NCBI GenBank assembly: GCA_017355425.1
Contig: CP070233.1
Location: forward strand, 102,501 to 166,500
From: Dolichospermum sp. DET69
Lineage (GTDB): Bacteria; Cyanobacteriota; Cyanobacteriia; Cyanobacteriales; Nostocaceae
Direction: 5' to 3'
DNA: 64,000 bases
The stretch's first letter is position 1; each line of letters opens with the position of its first letter. The notes under the pieces are model-generated. The model searched no databases, was not told the origin of the DNA, and saw only the letters and a list, made by a program, of their open reading frames with translations. A program made the position numbers and the translations under genes. Below are positions 11,640-20,900 of the stretch, one piece after another.

Positions 11640-11770
11640 AGAAGATTTGGGTCTTGGGGACCAGGACTCCTGCCCAGTGAGGGAATGTCAGACCAAAAAA
11701 ACTACGGAGTTTTTGAGGCTATTCCCGATGAATTGGGAAGCCCCGTCCGTCTTACGGCGGGGTAGTTCAC
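11640..11770 (+). mobile_element. Possible IS200/IS605-type right-end remnant with hairpin
   Basis: A GC-rich hairpin at 11741-11762 (CCCCG-T-CCG, loop TCTTA, CGG-CGGGG) is followed by TAGTTCAC. It is preceded by a structured stretch containing ATTCCCGATGAATTGGGAAG. In my recollection this closely resembles right ends of IS605-type elements that carry tnpB in cyanobacteria, where the same DNA encodes the guide-like RNA. No tnpA or tnpB frame is present here, so at most it is a solo end. The 393-bp gap from 11478 to 11870 otherwise holds only the vipp1 leader. Confidence 0.35.
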
Positions 11771-11870
11771 TAGCTACCTATTCCAATGTAGTCTTTCCAG
11801 TCTGGATGACTATCTTTTTTTTCTATTCTGAATCATGAACCTATTAATTAGCTATATTAATCAAGCAAAG

Positions 11871-12581
11871 TTATGGTTCTGGTGTTTTCGGTAAATTTAT
11901 ATGTGGCTGAGGATTTTCTCCTTGATCTAGCATATCAGTTTTCATGGTTGCCAGTTCTGTATCAATATCATTATAAGAGTCCAAGGATGCAAAGCGTTTT
12001 TCCAGATCATCACTACCCAGTTGGCTCATAGCTTCTGATTGTGCTTCTATCTGTAAAACTTTTTCCTCCATTCGTTCTAATGCGCCCAAGCTAGATGTTG
12101 TAGAAGTTCCAGTCAACATTTCTTGAAGCCGATAAGAAGCTTCAGCCGACCGGGCGCGAGCGATATACATATCTTTTTTGGTTTTGATCTCAGCAAGTTT
12201 TAACTCTAGAGTCCGCATATCCTGCTTTAGTTTGGCTACTACATCTTTTTGCTGCTGAATTTGGCTAATTAAGGTTGTCGCAGTTTCTTGGTAAAATTTG
12301 CGTTTGGTGAGAGCTTCCCGTGCTAAAGATTCATTACCCTGTTGGAGGGCTAATTGGGCGCGACGATACCATTCTTCACCTTGGGATTCTCCAGCGGCTG
12401 CTTGGCGTTCTGTGCGCTTTTGGGTGGCGATCGCTTGAGCTACTCCTTGACGCAATTGTACCAAATTCTCCTGCATTTCCATAAAAGCTGTTTCTAGAAT
12501 CTTTTCTGGATCTTCTGCATTGCTGATTAGACTATTGAAATTAGCACGAATCACCCGCAGAATACGCTGGATAACTTCCAT
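11871..12581 (-). CDS. PspA/IM30 family protein, Vipp1 paralogue without C-terminal tail
   Basis: A 236-residue helical coiled-coil protein aligned over its whole length with the downstream Vipp1: IRANFNSLISNAEDPEKILE, LRQGVAQAIATQKRTERQ and ALERMEEKVLQIEAQ. It lacks the Vipp1 C-terminal helix and ends in a short Pro-rich tail, so by architecture it is PspA-like. Both genes point the same way with a 393-bp gap, which suggests a tandem duplication followed by specialisation. PspA-type members counter membrane damage. A role distinct from Vipp1 is inference. Confidence 0.88.
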   Translation of the reverse strand: MEVIQRILRVIRANFNSLISNAEDPEKILETAFMEMQENLVQLRQGVAQAIATQKRTERQAAAGESQGEEWYRRAQLALQQGNESLAREALTKRKFYQETATTLISQIQQQKDVVAKLKQDMRTLELKLAEIKTKKDMYIARARSAEASYRLQEMLTGTSTTSSLGALERMEEKVLQIEAQSEAMSQLGSDDLEKRFASLDSYNDIDTELATMKTDMLDQGENPQPHINLPKTPEP

Positions 12582-12657
12582 GTTGGCTCTACCTTGACCA
12601 TTTATCGGACTTTGAGATTTGTGATATTGCTATCCTAAATCATCTAACTATTTTTGA

Positions 12658-13836
12658 TTATGGCTGTTGTAATCGTCCTTTAATCCCTTTTGCTTCTAGT
12701 TCCTGCAACCTGCGCTTAATCTCATCCTTAGTTTTTAAAGCACCCAAATAAATAAATTTTTGATTTGGTGATAAATAAGCATCAGGAACTACTTGCCGTG
12801 CTGCTGTTAAATCCTTATTGCCTTGATTATCAGCAATAATATAATAGTACCCATTGGCTGAAGGTTTAACATCTGCTGCTAGAGGTGATGAGGTAGCGGT
12901 AGGCTCTGCTAAGGGTGTAGGTAGAATCCTAGATAGTGGGGAAAGGGTTGGTAATGGAGAAATAGGAGTTATGGGTGGTTGAATAGCTAGGGGAGTTGAT
13001 GTGATTTGGGGAGTTAGTTTAACTTTCGGTGTTAAATCTACGATATCTTTAGGATCTCTAACTTGGCGAAATTCTTGGGTAGCTAAATTAGGATATTTGG
13101 CTATGGTAGTGATTTTTGGTTCAATAACCAGTTGAGAATTATTTTTTATTACTTCTGTATTTTCCGCAGTCGGTGATGAATTACTGTTGAGTAAGTTACT
13201 GAAATTCAATTTAGGCAAATTTTTGGGATTTAAGACTACATAGCCTAAAGTCAAACTTGCCAATAATAACAACAGCATTGAACCAATACCGATAGGTGAC
13301 AGCACACTGTCACGGGAATTGGGGGAATTAGGAGAATTAGGAGTTTGTATTTTTTCTGCTGTCAAACTTCGCAATAGTGCTTCACTAGATTCTAAATAAT
13401 CATCTGGTTGTTTAGGAGGATTATTTGTGGACAGGAGGGTTTGGTTTTCAGGAGGTTGAATTTTAGTAAGAACTATACTGCTACTGGATTTTTCTGAATT
13501 TGGAGGAGTTGGATTTTCCTCTATGTCTGAGATAGCAAACTCTTGGGGAAAATTAATTGCTTCCGTCTCCGTCGTCAGGAACGGATTTTCCACAGGAATG
13601 GTTATAGGAGGAACTGCTGGTAATTGAATATCGTTCAACAGGGCTGTTTTTCTTTGTCTATTGTAACTTTCTCCACTTCCTGATGTTTGTTGCTTGGATG
13701 TTTTGCGGGTGCGTCTGTATCTGGTTAATTCTTGATCTAACTGTACTTCTAAACTAGCTAGTGCTGTAGTCAGGGCAGGGTTTAAACCTGGTGTTTGAGA
13801 GGATTTTGTAGAATCCATCAGAGGATTTTGATTCAT
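12658..13836 (-). CDS. Single-pass membrane protein with SPOR-like C-terminal domain
   Basis: A 392-residue protein with a disordered Ser/Pro/Thr-rich N-terminal half, one transmembrane helix near residues 185-205 (IGIGSMLLLLLASLTLGYVV), a Pro/Thr-rich linker and a C-terminal domain of about 70 residues. That domain (GYYYIIADNQG ... AYLSPNQKFIYLGAL ... LEAKGIKGRL) resembles SPOR domains, which bind denuded peptidoglycan glycans at division sites. The topology fits a cytoplasmic tail and periplasmic SPOR. ATG 13836 is taken over the frame start at 13905 because the first 23 codons look like leader DNA. It is divergent from the DciA-like gene. Confidence 0.65.
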   Translation of the reverse strand: MNQNPLMDSTKSSQTPGLNPALTTALASLEVQLDQELTRYRRTRKTSKQQTSGSGESYNRQRKTALLNDIQLPAVPPITIPVENPFLTTETEAINFPQEFAISDIEENPTPPNSEKSSSSIVLTKIQPPENQTLLSTNNPPKQPDDYLESSEALLRSLTAEKIQTPNSPNSPNSRDSVLSPIGIGSMLLLLLASLTLGYVVLNPKNLPKLNFSNLLNSNSSPTAENTEVIKNNSQLVIEPKITTIAKYPNLATQEFRQVRDPKDIVDLTPKVKLTPQITSTPLAIQPPITPISPLPTLSPLSRILPTPLAEPTATSSPLAADVKPSANGYYYIIADNQGNKDLTAARQVVPDAYLSPNQKFIYLGALKTKDEIKRRLQELEAKGIKGRLQQP

Positions 13837-13908
13837 TGTTAAGATGGAGTCAGGGTAGATGATTAAATTAATTTTTAACAGTTTTGCGTAATTCCCCACC
13901 CTCAATAT

Positions 13909-14454
13909 ATGTCTTTTAAGTCAATTGATCATGTTTTAGGTAATATTCAACGTTCACCAGAATGGCAAAAACAAGTATTTCCGCGTTTGGTGAAGTGTTG
14001 GGTAGAAGTTGTGGGAACTCCGATTGCTGCTCAAACTCGTCCTTTGTCAATTCAGCGTGATGTTGTCTGGGTAGCAACGTCTAGCGCTGCTTGGGCGCAA
14101 AATTTGACCTTTGTCCGGAAAAATATATTGGTAAAATTAAATCACAAGCTGTCTACGTCTTTGGTAGATATTCGCTTTTCGACAGCGGAGTGGAAAAATT
14201 CATCCACAACTGGAACACAAATAACTGTTTCTGCATCAGAACATCCTAGTTATGTAGCTGATGATCTAACTGCTGATAGCTTAGTTACACCTAATCTTGA
14301 CAATGCGCTAGGTGCTTTCGAGAATTGGGCTAAGATGATGCAAATGCGATCGCATCATCTTCCTTTATGTCCCCAATGTCAATGTCCTACTCCACCGGGT
14401 GAACTGGAACGCTGGGATGTTTGTTCTCTCTGCTGCACTAAGCTTTTAGGGTAA
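13909..14454 (+). CDS. DUF721 (DciA-like) protein with C-terminal zinc ribbon
   Basis: A 181-residue protein. Residues 1-95 match the DUF721/DciA fold (VLGNIQRSPEWQ, VKCWVEVVGTPIAAQTRP, VWVATSSAAWAQNLTF). DciA-type proteins load or operate the replicative helicase DnaB in bacteria lacking DnaC. A C-terminal CPQCQCPTPPGELERWDVC segment with further cysteines looks like a zinc ribbon, an addition often seen in cyanobacterial members. The role in helicase loading is by family only. The gene is divergent from the SPOR-like gene, with about 70 bp between start codons. Confidence 0.75.
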   Translation: MSFKSIDHVLGNIQRSPEWQKQVFPRLVKCWVEVVGTPIAAQTRPLSIQRDVVWVATSSAAWAQNLTFVRKNILVKLNHKLSTSLVDIRFSTAEWKNSSTTGTQITVSASEHPSYVADDLTADSLVTPNLDNALGAFENWAKMMQMRSHHLPLCPQCQCPTPPGELERWDVCSLCCTKLLG

Positions 14455-14806
14455 ATAATAAGTCCTTAATTAAAATATTTAACTATTCTGAATTATTGAG
14501 TAAACTAGATGCTAAGGAATGATTTTAAATCTATCTAAAGTAAGGTTTTTGAAAGATCAGCAAATCTAAAATCAAACTTTTAACCTTGATCCCCAATAAG
14601 TTTTAGACAAAAACAAGTATGTGAACACTTCGATGATCATTTACAAATATAACAAGAATCTAAAGACATAATAAAGTTTGTTTATAGCTAATAATCGCTA
14701 CAACCCGTATCCCATAATGACTTTTTGCCTTTTATCTCTATTTTGTTGAACGAGCAAGATATATAAGTGTGATAACTAGCTCCTCCGCTACTGAAGATTA
14801 AGGCAC
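14455..14806. other. Intergenic region, nothing recognised
   Basis: 352 bp of AT-rich DNA before the small Cys protein. I see no gene, repeat copy or convincing regulatory motif. Confidence 0.6.
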
Positions 14807-15118
14807 ATGAAATTAATTAAACGTTTAACATCTACCTGTCGTTATTGTCGTTATTACCAGCCACAGGGTCGCCGTGGTGGTATGTGTGAAAAGTTGAGCG
14901 CACCTGTCCAAGGGGTTTGGAAGGCTTGTCCTTTAGCTTTAGCAGCTTTTACACCTGCTTGGGAAACTTTAGAAGATGCTTGGATTTTACCAGTAGCCAG
15001 ACCTGTTTTTTTGTCTGCTCAAACTCTCCCAGCCGATTTAGATCATCTGCCAGTAGCTTCTGTTGAAATTCCTACTTCCGCTACACAAGAACTAAAAAAT
15101 CAGCGTGTAAGTAGGTAA
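14807..15118 (+). CDS. Small cysteine-containing cyanobacterial protein, unknown function
   Basis: A 103-residue protein whose N-terminal 45 residues contain CRYCRYYQPQGRRGGMCEKL and, further on, a fourth cysteine in WKACPLA. The spacing C-x2-C-x11-C-x14-C suggests a metal site (zinc or iron-sulphur). I recall similar small proteins in other cyanobacteria but no assigned function. The rest is Pro/Ala-rich and probably flexible. It stands alone, with a MITE inserted about 120 bp downstream. Confidence 0.6.
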   Translation: MKLIKRLTSTCRYCRYYQPQGRRGGMCEKLSAPVQGVWKACPLALAAFTPAWETLEDAWILPVARPVFLSAQTLPADLDHLPVASVEIPTSATQELKNQRVSR

Positions 15119-15237
15119 ATGGAAAATTTTAAAAGTATGTAACGGTATGTAAAGTTGTCTCAACGCGATATTCTGATTGAGTTTCAGCCATTTTACAAAA
15201 CGCAACAAATTTCGCTTTTATTATGTACACCTACTTA

Positions 15238-15485
15238 GGGTTTGCTGAATAAGTCTTTTCGTAAGGACTAGGAGTCACCGAGTCAGGAGGAATAAAGAGG
15301 AAGAAGAAGGAAGAATAAGAAAGAAGGAAGAGACGGTTGGACAATTAGTCCTCAAATTTACGCAATTATTTTTGGTGAAAATGCAAGGGTTTTAAACATC
15401 TATTGTCAATAATCTTGCACTTGTTTGGTTATAAAACCCTGCAAACCTTTATCTATCAACCCTTTTGCTTTCTTTCAGCAAGCCC
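15238..15485. mobile_element. MITE family B, copy 1 (6-bp TSD TACTTA)
   Basis: A 248-bp non-coding element starting GGGTTTGCTGAA and ending in the inverted form TTCAGCAAGCCC. TACTTA at 15232-15237 and 15486-15491 is a 6-bp direct duplication. The interior has a purine-rich GAAGAAGGAAG tract and a stem built from TGCAAGGGTTTTA and TAAAACCCTGCA. A second copy, about 90 percent alike by eye, lies at 32797-33068. No open frame is present, so it must be moved by an element elsewhere. Confidence 0.88.
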
Positions 15486-15611
15486 TACTTACTAATTTAA
15501 ATACTCATTATTACTGTCATCAATTTCTTGTCCACTTTAAAAAATTTGACTTACAAACGTTTAGATATCTAGAAATCGCACCTTCTTAACAAGTGCGATT
15601 TTGGTATAAAT

Positions 15612-16445
15612 TTAAGGCAACCAGGGAAAATCTCGAAAGTTAGGGGGACGTTTTTCTAAAAACGCTTGTTTTCCCTCTGCACCTTCTTCTGTCATGTAAT
15701 AAAGGAGAGTAGCGTTACCAGCAAGTTCTTGTAAACCAGCTTGTCCGTCACAGTCGGCGTTAAATGCTGATTTGAGACAACGAATGGCTATGGGACTTTT
15801 TTCTAAGACTTCTTGCGCCCATTTTATCCCTTCTGTTTCTAGTTGTTCTATGGGGACAATCGTATTAACTAAGCCCATTTCTAAAGCTTCTTGGGCATTA
15901 TATTGACGGCAGAGAAACCAGATTTCTCGGGCTTTTTTTTGCCCTACTATCCGCGCTAGGTAACTAGCACCAAAACCACCGTCAAAACTGCCGACTTTGG
16001 GGCCTGTTTGCCCAAAAATGGCGTTATCGGCCGCAATTGTTAAATCACAAATTAAATGTAATACATGACCGCCGCCAATAGCATAACCTGCGACTAGGGC
16101 AATGACTACTTTCGGCATGGAACGAATGAGACGTTGCAAATCTAAGACGTTTAAACGGGGGATTCCGGCATCATCTACATAACCTGCTTGTCCGCGCACA
16201 CTTTGATCACCTCCTGAACAAAAGGCGTACTTACCGTCTGTGTGGGGTCCTGCACCAGTAAAGAGGACTACACCAATACTAATATCTTCCTTGGCATCCC
16301 AAAAGGCTTCGTATAATTCAAATACGGTTTTGGGACGGAAGGCGTTACGTTTGTGGGGGCGGTTAATGGTGATTTTGGCGATACCGTCGGTTTTTTCGTA
16401 GATGATATCTTCGTAAATTTTGACGGTTTTCCAGTCAGGTTGCAT
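15612..16445 (-). CDS. menB: 1,4-dihydroxy-2-naphthoyl-CoA synthase
   Basis: A 277-residue crotonase-fold enzyme that closes the second ring during phylloquinone (vitamin K1) synthesis, the quinone of photosystem I. Family signatures are [29 protein letters not shown] with the oxyanion-hole glycines, [28 protein letters not shown] and the C-terminal NFRDFPWLP. The length equals that of other MenB proteins. The closest neighbours are unrelated, so it is probably monocistronic. Confidence 0.96.
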   Translation of the reverse strand: MQPDWKTVKIYEDIIYEKTDGIAKITINRPHKRNAFRPKTVFELYEAFWDAKEDISIGVVLFTGAGPHTDGKYAFCSGGDQSVRGQAGYVDDAGIPRLNVLDLQRLIRSMPKVVIALVAGYAIGGGHVLHLICDLTIAADNAIFGQTGPKVGSFDGGFGASYLARIVGQKKAREIWFLCRQYNAQEALEMGLVNTIVPIEQLETEGIKWAQEVLEKSPIAIRCLKSAFNADCDGQAGLQELAGNATLLYYMTEEGAEGKQAFLEKRPPNFRDFPWLP

Positions 16446-16798
16446 ACTTATAAGGTCGGCTGTTGTGTTTGCAAATTTTATCGCGGATATGAGGACATTT
16501 TTCCCAGTAATATTTTCGTTTTTTCTGATAATTTTAAGACTGAGGCAGAAAATGAAAATTCACAAAAAATTTGGTGTTGCTGAATAAAAGTATGAATTTA
16601 TCAGACTATGCCCCGCTATATTAACACGCAGAGTCACAGAGAATAAGAGTTTAGGAAATCGCAATTTTGAGTTTCATAGCTCAATTTAGCAACGCCAAAG
16701 ATTTAAAATTAAGTTATTTCATTTTTTCCAAAACTATAGGTTTTAATTTGGATGGGGTTAAACCTGATTAGTGCAAATACTTTACACTGGAGTTAAAA
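16446..16798. other. Intergenic region between divergent menB and xfp
   Basis: 353 bp holding the upstream regions of both divergent genes. Only a GGAG ribosome binding site 7 nt before xfp (16789-16792) is clear. No further gene is seen. Confidence 0.6.
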
Positions 16799-19180
16799 AT
16801 GACTATTGCCAGTATTCCACAGATAAAACCTTTAACAGACGCAGAATTACAAAAAATCAACGCCTATTGGCGTGCAGCTAACTATCTCTCAGTTGGACAA
16901 ATATACCTTCTTGACAATCCTTTACTCAAACAACCTCTCAAACAAGAACACGTCAAACCCCGACTATTAGGACATTGGGGAACTACTCCAGGGCTGAATT
17001 TGATTTACGCCCATTTCAACAGAGTTATTAAAAAATACGACCTCAATGCAATTTACATAGCTGGTCCAGGACATGGCGGACCCGGTATAGTTGCCAACAC
17101 CTACTTAGAAGGCACATATAGCGAATATTACCCTAACATCTCCCAAGATGAGGAGGGAATTCAGAAACTATTCAAACAATTCTCCTTTCCTGGTGGTATT
17201 CCCAGCCACGTTGCCCCAGAAACCCCCGGTTCTATCCATGAAGGGGGAGAACTGGGTTATGCTTTGGTACACGCCTACGGTGCTGTTTTTGATAACCCTG
17301 ATTTGATAGTTGCGGCGGTTGTGGGTGACGGAGAAGCGGAAACTGGACCCCTAGCTACTAGCTGGCATTCTAACAAATTTATCAACCCTGTTACTGATGG
17401 TGCAGTTTTACCAATTCTGCATTTGAATGGATACAAAATTGCGAATCCTACAGTATTAGCACGGATACCTCACAAAGAACTCGAAAGCCTATTTATTGGC
17501 TATGGCTATAAACCTTATTTTGTTGAAGGTTCAGATCCTGCTGAGGTTCACCAAAAAATGGCGGCAGTATTAGATACAATTATTCCTGAAATTCAAGGTA
17601 TCCAAAGAGAAGCCCGGATACATGGTTTCAAAGAACGACCGCAATGGCCGATGATTGTTTTACGCACTCCTAAAGGTTGGACTGGACCGAAGGAAGTGGA
17701 CGGGAAGAAAACAGAGGATTATTGGCGATCACACCAAGTCCCTTTTGCTAATGTTGTTGGTAATCCCGAACATCTGCAATTACTGGAAGATTGGCTAAAA
17801 AGTTACAAACCCGAAGAACTGTTTAATGAAAACGGTCAACTCCTTCCCGAACTCGCAGAACTAGCGCCTAAAGGTCAGCGTCGCATGGGAGACAACCCCC
17901 ACGCAAACGGCGGAATTTTGCTGCGTGATTTGAAAATGCCTGATTTTAGCGACTATGCGGTAGAAGTACCCAAACCAGGGACTGTTAACGCCGAAGCTAC
18001 TAAAGTTACTGGTAAGTTTCTCCGCGACATAATGAAACTGAATGACGAAAGCCGCAACTTCCGCGTTTTTGGTCCTGACGAAACCGCATCAAATCGTTTA
18101 GATCCTTTGTTTGAATTTACAAACCGCGCTTGGGATGCGGAAATTCTTCCTGAAGATGACCATTTATCACCTAATGGTCGAGTTATGGAAATCCTCAGCG
18201 AAACCAATTGTCAAGGATGGTTAGAAGGATATTTGTTAACAGGTCGTCATGGTTTCTTCTCCTGTTATGAAGCTTTTATTCACATCATTGATTCGATGTT
18301 CAACCAACACGCCAAATGGTTGAAAACAACTCGTCATATTACTTGGAGAAGACCAATTGCATCTTTAAATTATCTTCTCACTTCCCACGTTTGGCGACAA
18401 GATCATAATGGTTTCTCTCACCAAGATCCTGGTTTTATTGACCACGTAATTAACAAAAAAGCCGAAATTATTCGGGTTTATCTGCCACCTGATGCTAATA
18501 CTTTGCTATCAGTAACCGACCATTGTTTAAGAAGTCGGAATTATGTCAATGTTATTGTTGCTGGTAAACAACCTGCTTTGCAATATTTAGACATGGATTC
18601 TGCCATTAAACATTGCACCAAAGGTTTAGGAATTTGGGAATGGGCTAGTAATGATCAAGACAGTGAAACTGATGTAGTTATGGCTTGTGCTGGAGATGTT
18701 CCTACTTTGGAAACTTTAGCGGCTGTGGATATTTTACGGCAAAATTTCCCAGATTTAAAAGTGCGGGTTGTGAATGTTGTGGATTTGATGACTCTACAAC
18801 CACAAAGTGAACATCCTCACGGTTTAAGTAATAAATATTTCGATACAATTTTCACAACTGATAAACCTGTAATCTTTGCATTTCATGGTTATCCTTGGTT
18901 AATTCATCGTCTTACTTATCGGCATACAAATCACCCAAATATTCATGTACGTGGTTATAAAGAAGAAGGAACAACAACCACACCTTTTGATATGGTGGTG
19001 ATGAATGATTTAGATAGATTCCACTTGGTTATGGATGTGATTGACCGTGTACCACAATTAGGTTATAAAGCAGCCTATGTAAAACAAAAATTGCAAGATA
19101 AGCTGATTGAACACAAGCAATATATCCAGAAACATGGTGAAGATATGCCAGAAATCCGTGATTGGACTTGGCCATATTAA
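16799..19180 (+). CDS. xfp: Phosphoketolase (xylulose-5-phosphate/fructose-6-phosphate)
   Basis: A 793-residue thiamine-diphosphate enzyme that cleaves xylulose-5-P or fructose-6-P with phosphate to acetyl-phosphate plus glyceraldehyde-3-P or erythrose-4-P. Landmarks are [40 protein letters not shown] and the ThDP/Mg motif [18 protein letters not shown]. The C-terminal part has [14 protein letters not shown] and [16 protein letters not shown]. Full family length. It offers a carbon-conserving route to acetyl units beside the gap/pyk/tal genes a few kb away. The substrate preference cannot be told from sequence. Confidence 0.96.
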   Translation: MTIASIPQIKPLTDAELQKINAYWRAANYLSVGQIYLLDNPLLKQPLKQEHVKPRLLGHWGTTPGLNLIYAHFNRVIKKYDLNAIYIAGPGHGGPGIVANTYLEGTYSEYYPNISQDEEGIQKLFKQFSFPGGIPSHVAPETPGSIHEGGELGYALVHAYGAVFDNPDLIVAAVVGDGEAETGPLATSWHSNKFINPVTDGAVLPILHLNGYKIANPTVLARIPHKELESLFIGYGYKPYFVEGSDPAEVHQKMAAVLDTIIPEIQGIQREARIHGFKERPQWPMIVLRTPKGWTGPKEVDGKKTEDYWRSHQVPFANVVGNPEHLQLLEDWLKSYKPEELFNENGQLLPELAELAPKGQRRMGDNPHANGGILLRDLKMPDFSDYAVEVPKPGTVNAEATKVTGKFLRDIMKLNDESRNFRVFGPDETASNRLDPLFEFTNRAWDAEILPEDDHLSPNGRVMEILSETNCQGWLEGYLLTGRHGFFSCYEAFIHIIDSMFNQHAKWLKTTRHITWRRPIASLNYLLTSHVWRQDHNGFSHQDPGFIDHVINKKAEIIRVYLPPDANTLLSVTDHCLRSRNYVNVIVAGKQPALQYLDMDSAIKHCTKGLGIWEWASNDQDSETDVVMACAGDVPTLETLAAVDILRQNFPDLKVRVVNVVDLMTLQPQSEHPHGLSNKYFDTIFTTDKPVIFAFHGYPWLIHRLTYRHTNHPNIHVRGYKEEGTTTTPFDMVVMNDLDRFHLVMDVIDRVPQLGYKAAYVKQKLQDKLIEHKQYIQKHGEDMPEIRDWTWPY

Positions 19181-19200
19181 TAGTCAAGCTGATTTTATCG

Positions 19201-19396
19201 GTAGGGGTTTAGCATTGCTCATTGGTGTCAACTTAAGCTAAAGATGGCTTATTTGTTGGCTTCCACACCCACCCAGAAATGAATTTCCGGGCTAATAGCG
19301 AAAGTAAACTAAAGTTTACTCAAGAATTTCTGGGTTATTTAGTCATCTTTTAGATGACTTTTGCTATGAGACTGGGAATTCATTCCCAGTCGGTAT
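19201..19396. repeat. Repeat related to MITE family C, left part
   Basis: The segment from 19201 begins GTAGGGGTTTAGCATTGC and continues TCATTGGTGTCAACTTAAG, closely matching the terminal repeats of the element at 52479-52685. The remainder to 19396 contains paired inverted repeats (CCCAGAAATG/CATTTCTGGG type) but no clear right end. It lies directly before the truncated TPR gene and may mark the break point that removed its 5' end. Confidence 0.5.
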
Positions 19397-19556
19397 ATGG
19401 GTTATCAGCTAGTTGAATTAAAACGTTACGAAGAGGGCATCGCATCTTACAATAAAGCTATTGCTATTAAACCTGACAAACATGAAGCTTGGAATAACCG
19501 GGGTTGGTCTCTAGCGAAATTACAAAAATACGAAGAAGCGATCGCATCTTATGATA

Positions 19557-19832
19557 CAGCACTTCCTTTGTGTTATGAGTTACAAGAACCCCACCCCCAA
19601 CCCCCTCCCCGCAAGCGATGAGGGGGCTAAGATGTAGGCTGTTGACTTTGTGTGTTTTTGAGGGATTTTTCGGAAAATTATTCGTGTTATTTTTTGTTTG
19701 TGAAAAAAACCACTGCAACAGCCGTTTCCTCGCAAGAACACACGACATATTTTTTGCATGAAGCCTTATGGGGTAAAGGGTTCAAAGTCAACAGCCTAGC
19801 TAAGATGTACCTCATAAGAGCGAAAACTGCTG
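19557..19832. mobile_element. MITE family D (outer element, TA target) inside the TPR gene
   Basis: The element has imperfect terminal inverted repeats (CAGCACTT...TTATGAGTTAC left; inverted right end CAGCAGTT...TTATGAGGTAC). It is flanked by TA at 19555-19556 and 19833-19834, the target choice of IS630/Tc1-mariner-type elements. Without the nested inner element and one inner TSD copy it is 103 bp long. It has no coding capacity. Confidence 0.85.
19635..19798. mobile_element. MITE family E (inner element, 9-bp TSD), nested in family D
   Basis: A 164-bp element with perfect 16-bp terminal inverted repeats TAGGCTGTTGACTTTG and CAAAGTCAACAGCCTA. It is flanked by the 9-bp direct duplication GCTAAGATG (19626-19634 and 19799-19807). 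It lies wholly inside the outer element and therefore arrived later. No open frame. Confidence 0.9.
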
Positions 19833-20326
19833 TAAAGCCATTGCTATTAAACCTGACTTTCATGAAGCTTGGTATAACCGGGGGGTTTCCCTAGCGAAAT
19901 TACAAAAATACGAAGAAGCGATCGCATCTTATGATAAAGCTGTTGCTATTAAACCTGACAAACATGAAGCTTGGAATAACCGGGGTTGGTCTCTAGAGAA
20001 ATTACAAAAATACGAAGAAGCGATCACATCTTACGATAAGACTATTGTTATTAAACCTGATTATCATGAAGCTTGGTGTGGACGGGGTGTTTCCCTATGG
20101 TATTTACACAGATATGAAGAAGCACTAAAATCATACAAGAAGGCAATTAGTATTAAACCAGATTTTCAACCAGCAATAAATAATCACAATGATTTATTAA
20201 GACAATTGGGGCGTTTAAATTAGTAAATTATGCTTGTAAAGGACTAGCAAAAATAACAATTAATGGCAAATAACACTTAATAGATAACATAGTTTATTAA
20301 AATCAAAACGCAAAGATGCAAAAATA

Positions 20327-20590
20327 ATGATGGAATTTGAATTTGATGCAAACAAAAGTGCAACAAATAAAACTAAACATAACATTGATTTTATTGAAGC
20401 ACAAAAACTTTGGAAAGATCCGCATCTAGTAGAAGTAACCGCAAACACAACGGATGAACCCAGATTTTTAGTGATTGGCAAGATAGCTGATAAACATTGG
20501 TCAGCAGTCATTACCTATCGTAGTGATAAAATAAGAATTATTTCTGTTCGTCGTTCTCGTACTGAAGAGGTCAATATTTATGAAAGCTGA
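20327..20590 (+). CDS. brnT: BrnT family toxin
   Basis: An 87-residue protein with the BrnT pattern FDANKSATNKTKHNIDFIEA, followed by a beta-rich core and RIISVRRSRTEEVNIYE at the C-terminus. BrnT is a RelE-like ribonuclease that inhibits translation. The next gene, brnA, overlaps its end by 11 nt, the usual toxin-first order of type II BrnTA modules. ATG 20330 is an equally possible start one codon on. It sits in an accessory stretch after the broken TPR gene. Confidence 0.9.
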   Translation: MMEFEFDANKSATNKTKHNIDFIEAQKLWKDPHLVEVTANTTDEPRFLVIGKIADKHWSAVITYRSDKIRIISVRRSRTEEVNIYES

Positions 20591-20813
20591 AGAATTTGAT
20601 ACTAAGTTTGACAATGGTGAAGATATTACTGAGTTTTTAGACTTATCTCAAGTACATCATCCAGGGTATATACAAAAAAGAGTTAATATTGATTTTCCTG
20701 TTTGGATGATAGAAGCTTTAGAACAGGAAGCAAAACGTTTAGGTGTGACTTCTGATTCTATTATTAAATTGTGGCTTGCTGAACGTCTGGATAAGAAAGT
20801 AATTACTAGTTAA
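20580..20813 (+). CDS. brnA: BrnA family antitoxin
   Basis: A 77-residue protein overlapping brnT. The C-terminal half (KRVNIDFPVWMIEALEQEAK followed by RLGVTSDSIIKLWLAERL) is a ribbon-helix-helix DNA-binding domain as in BrnA antitoxins. The N-terminal part should wrap the toxin. BrnA is expected to neutralise BrnT and repress the shared promoter. Length and order are typical, so the module looks intact. Confidence 0.9.
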   Translation: MKAEEFDTKFDNGEDITEFLDLSQVHHPGYIQKRVNIDFPVWMIEALEQEAKRLGVTSDSIIKLWLAERLDKKVITS

Positions 20814-20900
20814 TTATTTCCTGCCAATCAAGCTGATGTTTAATTTTTGAAAAAATTTGATATAATTAGATCAAGCCTTTGCTTATAGGTTGAGATGATC

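Larger units (their letters stand above)
19397..20223 (+). pseudogene. TPR-repeat protein gene, 5'-truncated and interrupted by a MITE
   Basis: Several 34-residue TPR units are readable (HEAWNNRGWSLAKLQKYEEA, then IASYDKAIAIKPD). The frame is intact to 19556, broken by the 276-bp element at 19557-19832, and resumes at 19835, running to TAG 20221-20223. Removing the element plus one copy of its TA duplication restores SYDKAIAIKP exactly, in frame. The 5' end starts in the middle of a TPR unit (MGYQLVELKRYEEG), so the gene also appears truncated upstream. The protein family commonly mediates protein-protein contacts. No function can be assigned. Confidence 0.85.

Noticed and set aside
11587-11838. 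83-codon open frame upstream of vipp1
   Set aside because: No ribosome binding site, no protein-like pattern, and it overlaps a structured non-coding element. I treat the region as a possible IS605 end instead.
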